A stretch of 64,000 bases of DNA, taken from contig NRSV01000013.1 of NCBI GenBank assembly GCA_002286855.1, positions 29,892 through 93,891 of the forward strand. The letters run 5' to 3'. Under the pieces are notes generated by a model, which searched no databases, was not told the origin of the DNA, and saw nothing but the letters and a program-made list of their open reading frames with translations. This DNA is from Bipolaris cookei. Its lineage: Eukaryota; Ascomycota; Dothideomycetes; Pleosporales; Pleosporaceae. Shown here piece after piece: positions 47,407 through 58,165 of this stretch (the stretch's first letter is position 1; every line of letters starts with the position of its first letter). The position numbers and the translations under genes are program-made.

Positions 47407-48087
47407 ATGGCAGACGAAAGAATCTGGCCCCCCGCTAACGGACTTACAACCAAAATCGTCCCGCGCGAAAAAGCAATCCTCGAGCTCTCTTACTCAACCC
47501 CCGTGCACGCGCCCGCACATCTCGTCTTCGACACCCTCCTCCGCGTCGCAAACTATTCCGCCTGGAACACGTGGATACCCCGCGTACGCATCACTTCCCA
47601 GCCTCCATCTGGCTTGGGGGACACCAACAATACAGAAGATGATGAGTCGCGCCTACGCATCGGCACCGAAATGGAATTCAACGTAATCATGGACACCGAG
47701 AAACCAAATTCCATCACGCATTCACTGCTCAAGGTCTCAGATATCTCGACACCCGATGCACCATCTTCGTATCTTTCGGCCAAGGAGCTTGCAGATCCGA
47801 GTTTTACGGCTGATCTGAAGAAGGTGTATAGGGTTGCGTGGATGAGTAATGGGGGGATGATGGGGTTTGCGCCGGTGATTGAGCGGTTTCATGAGACCAT
47901 TATTACGGGCAAAGATACGTGTGAAGTACGGACTTGGGAGGCGATGACTGGTATGACGTCGCGGCTTGTAAAGCTCTTTGTGTTGGAGACGTTGAAAGGG
48001 AAGGTGAGACTTTGGTGTGAGGATCTGAAGACGTATTGTGAGAAGGTTAATGCGGAGGGGAAGTCGGGTGCTGAGGCTGAGAACTGA
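47407..48087 (+). CDS. SRPBCC (START-like) domain protein
   Basis: Single exon, 226 aa. The layout fits the SRPBCC/polyketide-cyclase-like ligand-binding fold: a first strand (KAILELSYSTPVHAPAHLVF), a helix pair (TLLRVANYSAWNTWIPR), further strands ending in VRTWEAMTGM, and a long C-terminal helix (LVKLFVLETLKGKVRLWCEDLKTYCE). These proteins bind hydrophobic small molecules; the ligand here is unknown. No signal peptide. The start codon lies 130 bp right of the Fot1-like transposon, so the element occupies its probable promoter region. The MFS transporter lies 0.8 kb downstream, but nothing else suggests a cluster. Confidence 0.75.
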   Translation: MADERIWPPANGLTTKIVPREKAILELSYSTPVHAPAHLVFDTLLRVANYSAWNTWIPRVRITSQPPSGLGDTNNTEDDESRLRIGTEMEFNVIMDTEKPNSITHSLLKVSDISTPDAPSSYLSAKELADPSFTADLKKVYRVAWMSNGGMMGFAPVIERFHETIITGKDTCEVRTWEAMTGMTSRLVKLFVLETLKGKVRLWCEDLKTYCEKVNAEGKSGAEAEN

Positions 48088-48898
48088 ACTTGTTTGTGTA
48101 TTACATTGTGGAGGTGGAATTGGAGACTAATATTAGATTGTTCTTCATCACATGCAGCCTCGTCTCGAGTCTTACATGTCGGCAACCGGGATAATGAATG
48201 CCGATCTACAGCGGGTCTCGCCGTTATTCTCTCCGATCCAAGATAAATCCTGTATACCGGTGACATCACCGTCCCATAGCGCGCTGCCGAGAAGGAAACA
48301 ACACATAGGCAGGAGAAATTGAATGCACTGTGATGAAGCAGGATGGCGTCGTGCAGAGTCCCTAGAACAGTGCAGGACATGTTTTGCCTAGTAAAAAATA
48401 AAAGCAGACGTCGTCATCAAGCCCGTTGAAGCTTCGCCAACCCTACGCTTCTTACCCGCGGCGTCTCTTGTCCTTGCTGGCCGGATTACCCAATCCGGTA
48501 ATTGCGCATGTCCCTTCAAACCATCATTGACAAAATTTCAAAAGGAAAAGCAGAGCTAACGGATGCAACCCAGTCACACGATCGGGCGCAGGCGCAGGGC
48601 CATGCGGGTGGGTATCGTGGTATCGATATGATCCAGTCAGCATGCGCGATGCTGCGGTTGGGGCCCCATGGGAGTGGAGAGTGTTCCCCGCCGTTTGAAT
48701 AAAAAGTGGGTTAGCGATACGGATGAACTTGACTAGCACGGCTGCTTGTTTTACTTCGGCAATGGTACCGATGGGATGAGGTATGTTGGATCCGCGCAGG
48801 ATATATGGGTGCGTGGTATCCCTCTCATTTTTTTTCTTTTTGTTCCTGCGTGGACTCGATTGATACTGGAGCGATATACTCCTCCCCTTGGTTTAGTC
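48088..48898. other. Intergenic, no supported gene
   Basis: 3' region of the SRPBCC gene and promoter of the MFS transporter. Nothing else seen. Confidence 0.5.
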
Positions 48899-50606
48899 AT
48901 GGATAAGATTCACAGGCTCAATGTTGTGCATCGGTATGAGAAGCGGAGTTTGCTGATAGCGTAAGTTGCATTCTTTCCAGGATTTGTGTATGTTTGCTGA
49001 CAATGTCCCAAGAATCAATTGTATCGCTGGTCTTTCGATCCTGTTTTTTGGGTACGACCAGGGTATGATGGGCGGTGTCAATACGGCATATGACTACTAT
49101 ACGCTCATGGGCTTTGGTCATAAAGGCCCTGATGGTGGCCCAGTGGTCGACGACACACTCCTCCAGGGAGGTATCGTGTCAGTGTACTATCTCGGGACGC
49201 TGGTTGGGTGTCTAGTCGGCGGCTCGATTGGCGATCGCTTCGGGCGCATCAAGACCATCTTCTTTGGAGCTGCTGTGGGGACAGTTGGCGCAGCATTGCA
49301 GTGTTCCGCTATGAATCACGTTTGGATGATTTGCGCGCGCCTGGTTAACGGCTGGGGAACTGGTATCCTGAACTCTATCATACCTGTCTGGGCAACCGAA
49401 ACAGCCGAGCACACGTCTCGAGGTCAGTTTATTGCCATCGAGTTCACACTGAATATCCTCGGTGTGGTCATTGCGTACTGGTTGGAATATGCGTGCTCAT
49501 TCTACGGTGACGGCACATCGTCGTTCATTTGGCGCTTCCCCATCGCCTTCCAGATCCCCATGCTGCTCATCCTCATGGCCGGTGTCTTATTCTTCCCCGA
49601 ATCCCCGCGATGGCTGGTCAAGGTCGGACGAGAGGCCGAAGGACGCTACGTCTTGGCTCGTCTTCGAGGCGACACAGGAGAATACAAGCTCAGGGCTGAA
49701 GCGGAATTCCAAGACATCGTTTCGTCGTGCGAACTCGAGCGCTCCAACTTCCGCAAGCAAAGCTACTTTCACATGCTATTCGGTATTGGCTCTGGAAAAC
49801 TACACACTGGCCGCCGCGTTCAGCTTGTCGTCTGGTTCCAAATTATGCAGGAGTGGATCGGTATCGCGGGTGTCACAGTGTATGCGCCAACAATCTTTGG
49901 GATTGCAGGAATGAGCCCAGAAAAGCGCCAGTGGATCGCTGGTCTCAACAACATCTTTTACATGTTCGCGACACTCATCTGCGTCTTCACGCTTGACCGA
50001 ATCGGACGACGATGGACTTGTTACTGGGGCTCCGTAGGACAAGGAATCGCAATGGCGCTTGCAGGCGGGTTCTCGTATCTCGGTCAAGAAGCAACAAAGA
50101 ACGGCGAGATTGGAAAGGCGTCTTCGTATGGAAATGCGGCAGTGTCCATGGTTTTTCTCTTCACAGCCATATTCGGCGCCACATGGCTCACGGTTCCTTG
50201 GCTTTATCCTGCAGAGATCTTCCCATTGGAGGTCCGAGCAAAAGGCAACGCGTGGGGTGTTGTTGGTTGGTCGATTGGTAATGGCTGGCTGACTCTGCTT
50301 TGTCCGGTCATGTTCAATGCATTAGGCGAGAAGACGTTGTACATCTTCGCTGCATGCAACGCTACAACGATTCCCATGATTTGGGCACTATATCCGGAAA
50401 CAAATCAACGCACGCTAGAAGAGATTGATCTTCTCTTTGCATCGGATAGCATCTGGAATTGGGAGGCTGAGAAGAACTTTGCGGCTTTGAAGGATCAGCT
50501 GACGTATGCGACGGCGCGGGCCTCAAAGGACGATATCGAGCAGCTTTCGCATCGGGAGTCGAGCGAGGTTCTGCAATCGAGTTTGCGTGGACAAATGAAG
50601 CTTTGA
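48899..50606 (+). CDS. MFS sugar transporter (sugar porter family)
   Basis: Two exons, 48899..48960 and 49013..50606, totalling 1656 nt and 551 aa. Plasma-membrane sugar/H+ symporter-type protein with about 12 membrane spans. Sugar porter signatures present: GYDQGMMGG in span 1, GDRFGRIK in the loop after span 2, PESPRWL before the central loop, DRIGRRW after span 8, PAEIFPLEVRAKG, and the YPETNQRTLEEID motif near the end. The intron ends in AAG and rebuilds IAINCIAGLS. The substrate cannot be read from sequence. The C-terminal tail (about 60 residues) is hydrophilic and may carry regulatory sites. Confidence 0.93.
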
Positions 50607-51183
50607 GTAGTTTGGTAGGGAAAGACTGTTTGATTATCTGAGCAGATAATGCAATTCGGTCGTGAGTGTTGGTGTGGAGATGGCTTACGTACTATCTATA
50701 TCAAAGACAATCCAAGCAGCAAGATCAATCTGAAGATTTTCGCATCTCATTTTGTAAGCCCAGAAGTACCATCTATAGTCATGTGGTTACTCACTGACTA
50801 ATAACGCTGTATTTAAACTTGCTCCTATCATCATACACATCAGATTACACAATACTTCACACACACTCAACTGCTTACACATTTTGTTATGTTTTCTGAT
50901 CCCAATAGTGTTAAGTGATTTGTTAGTACTGTTTAGGAGCTGACGAGAGTATTCAATGGAAGTAAGAGTGGCAGGGCGTTGTGTTCATTCGTCAGTTGTC
51001 CCACTGCTCCTGCCTGATCTGAATTCGCTACCGCAACTCCCATCCCACGCCTTCCATTTTGGTTCGTTTGAAAAGACCGTTTCATATTCTTCCAGCTTCC
51101 GACTTGTCCAGTTGTTCCAATCCAATCCCATCAACCGTTGCATCTAATCATCTCCCAGACTCAATCATCTCGACACTACAACC
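50607..51183. other. Intergenic, no supported gene
   Basis: MFS 3' region and promoter of the first cysteine-rich gene. Nothing else seen. Confidence 0.5.
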
Positions 51184-51528
51184 ATGAGAAAGGTCTTGAT
51201 ACTGCTCGTTGTCATCATCTTTGGCAATGACCGTAACGTCTGGCATGCAAACTGTGAGTCATGCATGTTTGACATGAAGAAATGCCTGCTGGTAAGTCTT
51301 TGCCAGACCTTCGGTCACGCTGCAGCATTGGACTTCTGATGGACGATATGCTAATGGTCTCGATTGTAATAGAAGTGTGACGCGGGACGTGATGTATGTT
51401 GGCCCGAATGCCAGATCCGCACGTGCATGTACAACCCGCTCTGTCGGCACAGAGACTGCAATTACGCCATGCCCGAGTGTCGAAAGCAAATGGATGTACT
51501 AGACTGGGACAATGACTGTCGCTTTTGA
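51184..51528 (+). CDS. Small secreted cysteine-rich protein, tandem family member 1 (87 aa)
   Basis: Two exons, 51184..51291 and 51373..51528, totalling 264 nt. Signal peptide about residues 1-22 (MRKVLILLVVIIFG...). The mature part of about 65 residues has 11 cysteines. The first eight follow the framework shared with the next two genes: C-x2-C-x6-C-x3-C-x6-C-x3-C-x4-C-x5-C. The phase-0 intron falls two residues after the third cysteine (CLL|KC). The end is Asp/Trp-containing (LDWDNDC). No known family is recognised. The architecture is that of a disulfide-bonded secreted protein, possibly an effector or antimicrobial; function not shown. Confidence 0.75.
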
Positions 51529-52114
51529 AACCCAAGCTACCAAAAGTGTTTTCACCAAATATGGTAGACAAGAACAGCCAATATAAGAAGAATTAGGAAA
51601 GTGGTCGTTTGGATATTAGAGGGTTACATGGATGGCAGATACGTACGAGGACTGGGAGTCAACCATGGGCACTTTTTCACAACATGCATACTTGATAAGA
51701 AGATTGATACTCAAAGCTATATAAACCACGCTCTTCATTTTGATTCTATGCTGCATGTCTTTATCTAGGTGATCATGCGCATGTTCTCTTCGCAAAAACC
51801 AACATTGTAGAAACCTTGGCACGACCTTTGGCGTTGTGAGTGAATGAGTGAAAGGTGCTCTGGTGGGGGTTGAGCCATAACGACGTCAGAGTGCGACTTT
51901 CACTCCTACCTGATTTGTCTTCTTGGCACTCCAGTTGCTCTGGCCTAGATTCTGCAGTCTACAGTTTGCACAGTATATATATCGCCTCATCCGCTGCTCC
52001 AATCTCTCGCCACCGCTTTCGACAGTCACGAATACGCATTCAAGTCACTCAACTCGTTTATCAAAATCCACTACAAGTTTCAAGTTTCAAGTTTCAACCG
52101 ACTCAAACGATAAG
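51529..52114. other. Intergenic between tandem cysteine-rich genes 1 and 2
   Basis: Promoter of gene 2 in its right half, with a TATATATA stretch at about 51975-51982, roughly 135 bp before the ATG. Nothing else seen. Confidence 0.5.
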
Positions 52115-52392
52115 ATGAAGCTCTCAGCCATTTTTCTCATTGCTCTTGCCTCCATCGCCGTGGCTACGGATAGCGACGACTTGCCTCGATCTTGCGATGA
52201 TTGCAAGCGGTACTTCGACGCATGCATGAGGGTGAGTAACAAATATACAAAATTTCTTCTTCTCGTTGGGCTCACTAACATGCTGTGCAGAGCTGTATGT
52301 TTGGAGGAATCTCCTGTCCTACCACTTGCGGTACAGATACTTGCCGCGCCAGCAAGATCTGCAAGGAGCGCTGCGATTACAAGAACTGCTAA
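52115..52392 (+). CDS. Small secreted cysteine-rich protein, tandem family member 2 (72 aa)
   Basis: Two exons, 52115..52231 and 52291..52392, totalling 219 nt. Signal peptide residues 1-17 (MKLSAIFLIALASIAVA). The mature 55-residue part has ten cysteines with spacing C-x2-C-x6-C-x3-C-x6-C-x3-C-x4-C-x5-C-x3-C-x4-C. The intron is phase 0, two residues after the third cysteine (CMR|SC), exactly as in genes 1 and 3. A further spliceable intron begins one base after the stop codon (52394-52443). It is the shortest and most compact family member. Family unknown. Confidence 0.8.
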
Positions 52393-53485
52393 GGTAAGTG
52401 ATAAAGTCACAACAATATGGTTTTGAGTTGAGACTAACAGTAGGATTTTCTAGTCCTCGACTGATTGTCTCTCCACATTCGGAACCAACCGTCTAGCAGA
52501 CATGGATGGAATGTATACCATAGACAAGTTTATGAGGATAATTGGCTGAGTGGAAGATGGTGGTTGTCGGCTTACCGAGTCTGTTGATGGATTTTGATGG
52601 AGGATAGTTCAAGTCTGGAGAACAGGGAGTAATACCCGGTAGATTTCTCGAGAAGTGAAATATAATCGATATCACAAAATGATGCTTGTCCTCCCATGAT
52701 TTTGCCATTGCTTCATTTAGTGATTTTGCCTTTCTACAACAAACATCGATGCTCTATTTTCCACAACGTGCAATTGCCCCTGAACATGCTTTTGCAACAA
52801 AGATTTCTCACCGCATACGCTCACGAACCTTCACAATAGTCGTCACTCACCCCGAATTGCTCAAGCTTCTGCAATTCCGCAGTCTCTCCCTTACTTACTC
52901 GATTCAACTCAGTCATGGGAAACAGCCCTCTCTCACATAAACTGCCGAACTGCAAATAACAGTTTCAAAAAATTATTTCACTATACACGTTAATATCCTG
53001 AGTTTATGCAACCAAATCAGATGATTGATATTTCATGTCTAAGTGTAAATAGGGTCCACCACAGCCATACCATCTTGTGAAATCTGGAGTACTGCTTGTA
53101 TCGCAGACATCCCCAAATCTACACTGTGCGGATATAAATTTGCCTTTCCCACCGCTATCACATCCTCCCAACGCTCACATGACTTTCTCTTCCACTGTAC
53201 ATGCAGGTCCCGAACCGGCTCTCACACCGCATCTGTTGCCTGAATCTCCAGAGCTACCTTCACTCCGCCAGTCACCTGCACTCGCACGTGCCTCTTGCCC
53301 CCGGAGCAAGTGAGAGAACTCTCCCTCTTTCTCACCTCGCCCCATATTATATAAACCGCTCCTACCAACCTTCCAGCCTTTCATCAACACAACTTCTATT
53401 AATTCTTTCAAGTCAATCCAACAACCAAGATCTACTCAACTTCAATCACTTACTACTTCAGCTTCAGCTTCCAAGTTCACCGAAA
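52393..53485. other. Intergenic between tandem cysteine-rich genes 2 and 3
   Basis: Contains the 3' UTR intron noted separately and, at about 53344-53352, a TATTATATAAA-type element some 135 bp before the gene 3 start. No other gene. Confidence 0.5.
52394..52443 (+). other. Probable 3' UTR intron of cysteine-rich gene 2
   Basis: GTAAGTG donor, GACTAAC branch and TAG acceptor, 50 bp, matching the other introns here in form. It starts 1 nt after the TAA stop. Confidence 0.5.
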
Positions 53486-53863
53486 ATGAAGCTCACAACC
53501 ATCCTCCTCACCACTATGGCCTCTTTCGCTCTTGCCGGCTCTCTCGCTGTCCCCGGTGATATCCCCGCCGTCATCATCGACCCCAAACCCGCTCCTGTCA
53601 ATACTGAGTCCACCGGCACTAAGAACATCAACGCCGCTCCCGCCCGCTCCTGCCGCCAGTGCGACGACTTTTACCGCAAGTGCATGGGTGTAAGTTTATC
53701 TGCCTTTCCCACTTCTTCAAAAGGATGAGTAAATGCTAACGAGATATGACAGTCTACCTGGTGCTGGTATGATCCCCTGGCCTGCTCCAAGACGTGCAAC
53801 CTCGACACTTGTCGCAACTTCAACAAGGCGTGCACTCCGTGTGGCTATACGGATAAGTGCTAG
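53486..53863 (+). CDS. Small secreted cysteine-rich protein, tandem family member 3 (104 aa)
   Basis: Two exons, 53486..53689 and 53753..53863, totalling 315 nt. Signal peptide about residues 1-21 (MKLTTILLTTMASFALAGSLA). An extra 35-residue Pro/Ala/Thr-rich spacer that the sister genes lack follows, perhaps a propeptide. The cysteine domain then reads C-x2-C-x6-C-x5-C-x6-C-x3-C-x4-C-x6-C-x2-C-x5-C, ten cysteines. The intron again is phase 0, two residues after the third cysteine (CMG|ST). The N-terminus MKLxxIxL matches gene 2. Family unknown. Confidence 0.8.
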
Positions 53864-54611
53864 ATGGCGCCAGCCTGTGCGTCTTCTCTGGTTTAGATAA
53901 GTGATTCAAGATGGGAGACTGGCAGATCGACATCATGATGGGTTCTGACGGGGTATGATTGAGGAATGATTATGGGATTTGAGATTCATGATACACCTAC
54001 TTTGGGAAAGGGGTGCGATTTCAGAGAGAGATCCGGACTTGAGGAACACTTTTGCTGGGCTTTAGGTCGACGGGTAGCTTAGGTCTATGGATGCATTTTC
54101 TCCTCTTTATGGAGTGATTGAGTTTGTTTTTTGTGATGTGGGGTGACAGCGAATTCACCAGTGATCAATTGATTGAAAGACTCATGAAGAGATATGCGGT
54201 AGTAGGATCAAGGCTGTGGTAGACTCTTACTGACTACAACGAAGGATGTTGTGGTGTTGAGCCTAACCAGGTAAGGGACAGCGCCTTGACTCAGTATCAT
54301 GTGCTTGGGACTACCGGCCGGTTATTTCACTACCATGATCAATTCCGCTATACTCTATTGACTTCATCGTTCATATTAGATTGTGCAGTCAGTCACAAAG
54401 AATAACCCCAGATCTTATCTCCTAAGTAAAGACTCTACACCATCATATCGGCGCAATACACATTACTACGATATATGAACCAGCACCTCAACAGCCATTG
54501 AATCCGTCATTGCGCAGAGTATTACCACGTCTCAAACTACAAAATAGTCAGTTATTCCACTAGTAGTCTTGCTAGCTTCCATTGGCCGACTAGTACATAA
54601 TCGAACTAATA
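53864..54611. other. Intergenic up to the transposon island
   Basis: 3' side of cysteine-rich gene 3. No supported gene. Ends at the TA target site (54610-54611) of the next element. Confidence 0.5.
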
Positions 54612-54615
54612 CCCT

Positions 54616-54649
54616 CACCGGGCTGCGCACGCTTTCGGGCCGCGCACAG
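54616..54649 (+). repeat. Left 34-bp terminal inverted repeat
   Basis: Starts CACCGGGCTGCGCACG; exact reverse complement of 59037-59070. Confidence 0.95.
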
Positions 54650-54705
54650 CCCACCCCACAACCACAAACAACCCATAAACTTCAACGCGTCGTAACTCTA
54701 TCAAT

Positions 54706-56213
54706 ATGAGCGCTGTCGATAAAGCGATCTAAGATCTGAAATCGCGCGACTTTGCAGAATCTTTTATGTATCGAGAAGTTGCTGCCAAATACGGTTGCAG
54801 CCGAAGTGCTGTCTCACGAAGGTCGCGAGGGGTTTCACGCGATAAAGCCACCAGTGATGGGATGAGACAATCCCTACTGCCACCACAAGAGCTGGAGCTT
54901 GTACGGTATATAGAGGAGCTTCATACAAGATTAATACCACCTACGAGAGAGATGATACAGAATTTCGGCTCAGAAATCTTTGGGACCCGGTGTCAATGAG
55001 CTGGATTGATCGCTTCCTTCACCGAAACCACGACCACCTTATCTCTCGCTGGGCACCTATTATTGATCGCGTACGCCACCAGGCTGATTCTATTGATAAT
55101 GATGACTCGTATTTTGATATACTACATCAGAAAATAGTAGAGCATAAGATAGAGAGGCGTCTCACCTTTAATATGGATGAGAAGGGCTTCTTAATTGGTG
55201 TACAGAATAAGTCAAAGAGGGTGTTTAGTAAGCCTGTTTGGGTAAAGGATGGAGCAAGAGCAGCCGTGCAAGACGGCAACAGAAAGTGGATAACCATCAT
55301 GCCAACGATCTGTGCAGATGGGACGACACTGCCGACGTCTATCATTATGTCAAGTGAGGCGTACGATATATGGGACACTTGGGTAGAAGAGATCCCAACT
55401 ACAGACGATCAAATCAACATCACCTCAACCCCAACAGGCTGGACCAATCAGAAGCTTGGTCTAGCATGGCTGAAGAGGTTTGATCAATTCACCAAAAAGA
55501 AAGCTCGTCGGTCGTGGCGGTTACTTATCTGTGACGGCCATGGGAGCCACGTTACGAAGGAGTTTTTGGACTACTCCATCAAAAATCGTATTATGGTGAT
55601 GGTGTTTCCATCCCATTCAACTCATACGCTCCAGCCTCTTGATGTTGGTATATTTGGGCCCCTGTCGTCTTACTACTCGTCTGAAGTCTTGCGGCAACAA
55701 CAACGCCCCCAAGGGCTTCTTCCAATGGTAAAAGCTGATTTATATCGCTTATTTAAGTCAGCGTACGCCTCCTCCTTCACCAAAGCTAACATTATCGCTG
55801 CTTTTGAAGCCACTGGCATCTGGCCCATGGATTGGACAGTAGTCACGAAGAGGTTTGATTACATTACTCCACCTCTACAGACCGATCATATGGACCCATA
55901 TCATCTCTCTCCTTCTGACTGGAAGCGTACACAGCGATTACTAGCCCAGGTAGCGAAGGACAACAGTAATGAACTAGTCCGGAAGCTTGAAGGAGCAATT
56001 CACCGCGCTAGTACTCGGGACAAGCTTCTACAGCTTGAGACGAGGGGCTGCTTACATCACTTGACACCGAAAATAAGCGTACAAAGCATGGCAGACGCCT
56101 GCCTCTTGGAGGGAAGCAAACGCGTCCTACTGACGCTGTCTTCTACTCACCTCGAAAGCTTCAAGAAGCTCGGGATGAAAGAGCCAGAAAACACACACCA
56201 ACTTTTAAGCTGA
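54706..56213 (+). pseudogene. Fot1-like DDE transposase, N-terminal and catalytic parts, frameshifted
   Basis: From the probable ATG at 54706 the frame meets TAA eight codons later, in a position where a related element suggests an original Gln codon. It reopens with a helix-turn-helix (YREVAAKYGCSRSAVSRRS) up to about 54997, where a one-base shift moves coding into the frame 54990-56213. That 407-codon stretch has the CENP-B-like DNA-binding part and all three catalytic acids: Asp in NMDEKGFLIG, Asp in CDGHGSHVT and Asp in QPLDVGIFG. It is therefore more complete than the 45.7-kb copy. Coding ends at a TGA just inside the inserted array region. Not expected to make a full enzyme. Confidence 0.82.
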
Positions 56214-56449
56214 ATTTTTTCATCGAAACTCGTCAATTTTCTATCGGATATAGGGGTAACACGTCGTGGGAAATCGATTAACGCCACCTCTAACGTGTGC
56301 AGCCCTCTCGTTGAGGTGCTAGAGGGGGTATTGTCGATTTTCCCGCGACGTGTTCAAAATGCGAAAATCTTCGAGAACGCACGGATCGCCCTGATGACTA
56401 ATAGAAAGACTACCATACGAAAACAAAAACAATCGAAAAACACCAATAA

Positions 56450-58165
56450 AAATAAAACCCATTTAAACGCCAGGCTAGTCTTTGCTCGCCAGGCACTCTA
56501 TCCAAACGCCAAGACAGCTCTCGCTCGCTGCGGCACCATACCAAAACGCTAGAACAGTAGTTGTGAACTGTACTAGCAAATATCCAAACGCTAAGGTAGC
56601 CCTTGCCTGCTACAACAGCACCCCATCCAAACGCCAAGACAGCCCTCGCTCGCTGCGGCACCATATCTAAACGCCAGAACAGCCTTTGCGCGCTGTGGCA
56701 CCATGCGAAACCGCTAGAACAGTAGTTGTATCCTGTACTAGCACAAATATCCAAACGCTAAGGTAGCCTCCGCTTGCTATAATAGCACCCCATTCGAACG
56801 CCGAAAGCCCTCGCCCGCTAGGCACCATACCAAACGCTATAACAGTTTTGTTGTTCTGTAATAGCACAAATCCAAACGCCAAGACAGCCCTGCTCGCTGT
56901 GGCACCACACCAAAACGCTAGAACAGTAGTTGTATCCTGTACTAGCACAAATATCCAAACGCTAAGGTAGCCTCCGCTTGCTATAATAGCACCCCATTCG
57001 AACGCCGAAAGCCCTCGCCCGCTAGGCACCATACCAAACGCTATAACAGTTTTGTTGTTCTGTAATAGCACAAATCCAAACGCCAAGACAGCCCTGCTCG
57101 CTGTGGCACCACACCAAAACGCTAGAACAGTAGTCGTGAACTGTACTAGCAAATATCCAAACGCTAAGGTAGCCCTTGCCTGCTACAACAGCACCCCATC
57201 CAAACGCCAAGACAGCCCTCGCTCGCTGCGGCACCCCATACCAAACGCTAAGGTAGCCTCTGCCTGCTACAATAGCACCCCATCCGAACGCCAAGACAGC
57301 TCTCGCTCGCTGCGGCACCATACCAAAACGCTAGAACAGTAGTTGTGAACTGTACTAGCAAATATCCAAACGCTAAGGTAGCCCTTGCCTGCTATAATAG
57401 CACCCCATCGAAACGCCAAAGCCCNCCCATTTAAACGCCAGGCTAGTCTTTGCTCGCCAGGCACTCTATCCAAACGCCAAGACAGCCCTCGCTCGCTGCG
57501 GCACCATATCTAAACGCCAGAACAGCCTTTGCGCGCTGTGGCACCATGCGAAACCGCTAGAACAGTAGTTGTATCCTGTACTAGCACAAATATCCAAACG
57601 CTAAGGTAGCCTCCGCTTGCTATAATAGCACCCCATTCGAACGCCGAAAGCCCTCGCCCGCTAGGCACCATACCAAACGCTATAACAGTTTTGTTGTTCT
57701 GTAATAGCACAAATCCAAACGCCAAGACAGCCCTGCTCGCTGTGGCACCACACCAAAACGCTAGAACAGTAGTTGTATCCTGTACTAGCACAAATATCCA
57801 AACGCTAAGGTAGCCTCCGCTTGCTATAATAGCACCCCATTCGAACGCCGAAAGCCCTCGCCCGCTAGGCACCATACCAAACGCTATAACAGTTTTGTTG
57901 TTCTGTAATAGCACAAATCCAAACGCCAAGACAGCCCTGCTCGCTGTGGCACCACACCAAAACGCTAGAACAGTAGTCGTGAACTGTACTAGCAAATATC
58001 CAAACGCTAAGGTAGCCCTTGCCTGCTATAATAGCACCCCATCGAAACGCCAAAGCCCTCGCCCGCTAGGCACCATACCAAACGCTAGAATAGTTCTTTC
58101 CTACTATTCTAGCACAAACATCCAAACGCTAAGGTAGCCTCCGCCCGCTATAATAGCACCCCAGC
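56450..58165. repeat. Tandem minisatellite of imperfect hairpin units
   Basis: Some 40 units of about 37-46 bp, each starting AAACGCY and containing a short inverted repeat, for example GCTATAACAG...CTGTAATAGC, GCTAGAACAG...CTGTACTAGC and GCCAAGACAG...CTGTGGC. Units of different sequence alternate in a fixed order with a 204-bp higher-order period (same block at 56728 and 56932; at 57571 and 57775). A stretch of at least 486 bp (56667-57152) recurs without change in its translation at 57510-57995, an offset of 843 bp. The stem positions vary together while pairing is kept. Confidence 0.85.
57425..57425. other. Single ambiguous base inside the array, probable assembly join
   Basis: Right of the N, the sequence restarts with the block also found at 56457 (CCCATTTAAACGCCAGGC), as expected if two contig ends were joined. 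Confidence 0.6.

Noticed and set aside
47407..50606. SRPBCC gene plus MFS transporter as a secondary-metabolite cluster
   Set aside because: No polyketide, peptide or terpene synthase, no P450 and no cluster-type regulator in the window; the transporter looks like a sugar porter.
56667..57995. Open frames of 161 codons repeated on the minus strand of the array
   Set aside because: They arise because the unit length lacks stops in that frame; composition is repetitive and no start context or domain is seen.
56450..58165. Regularly spaced repeats that could be mistaken for a CRISPR array
   Set aside because: There are no constant repeats separated by unique spacers; whole units recur in a 204-bp order, the genome is eukaryotic and no cas genes are present.
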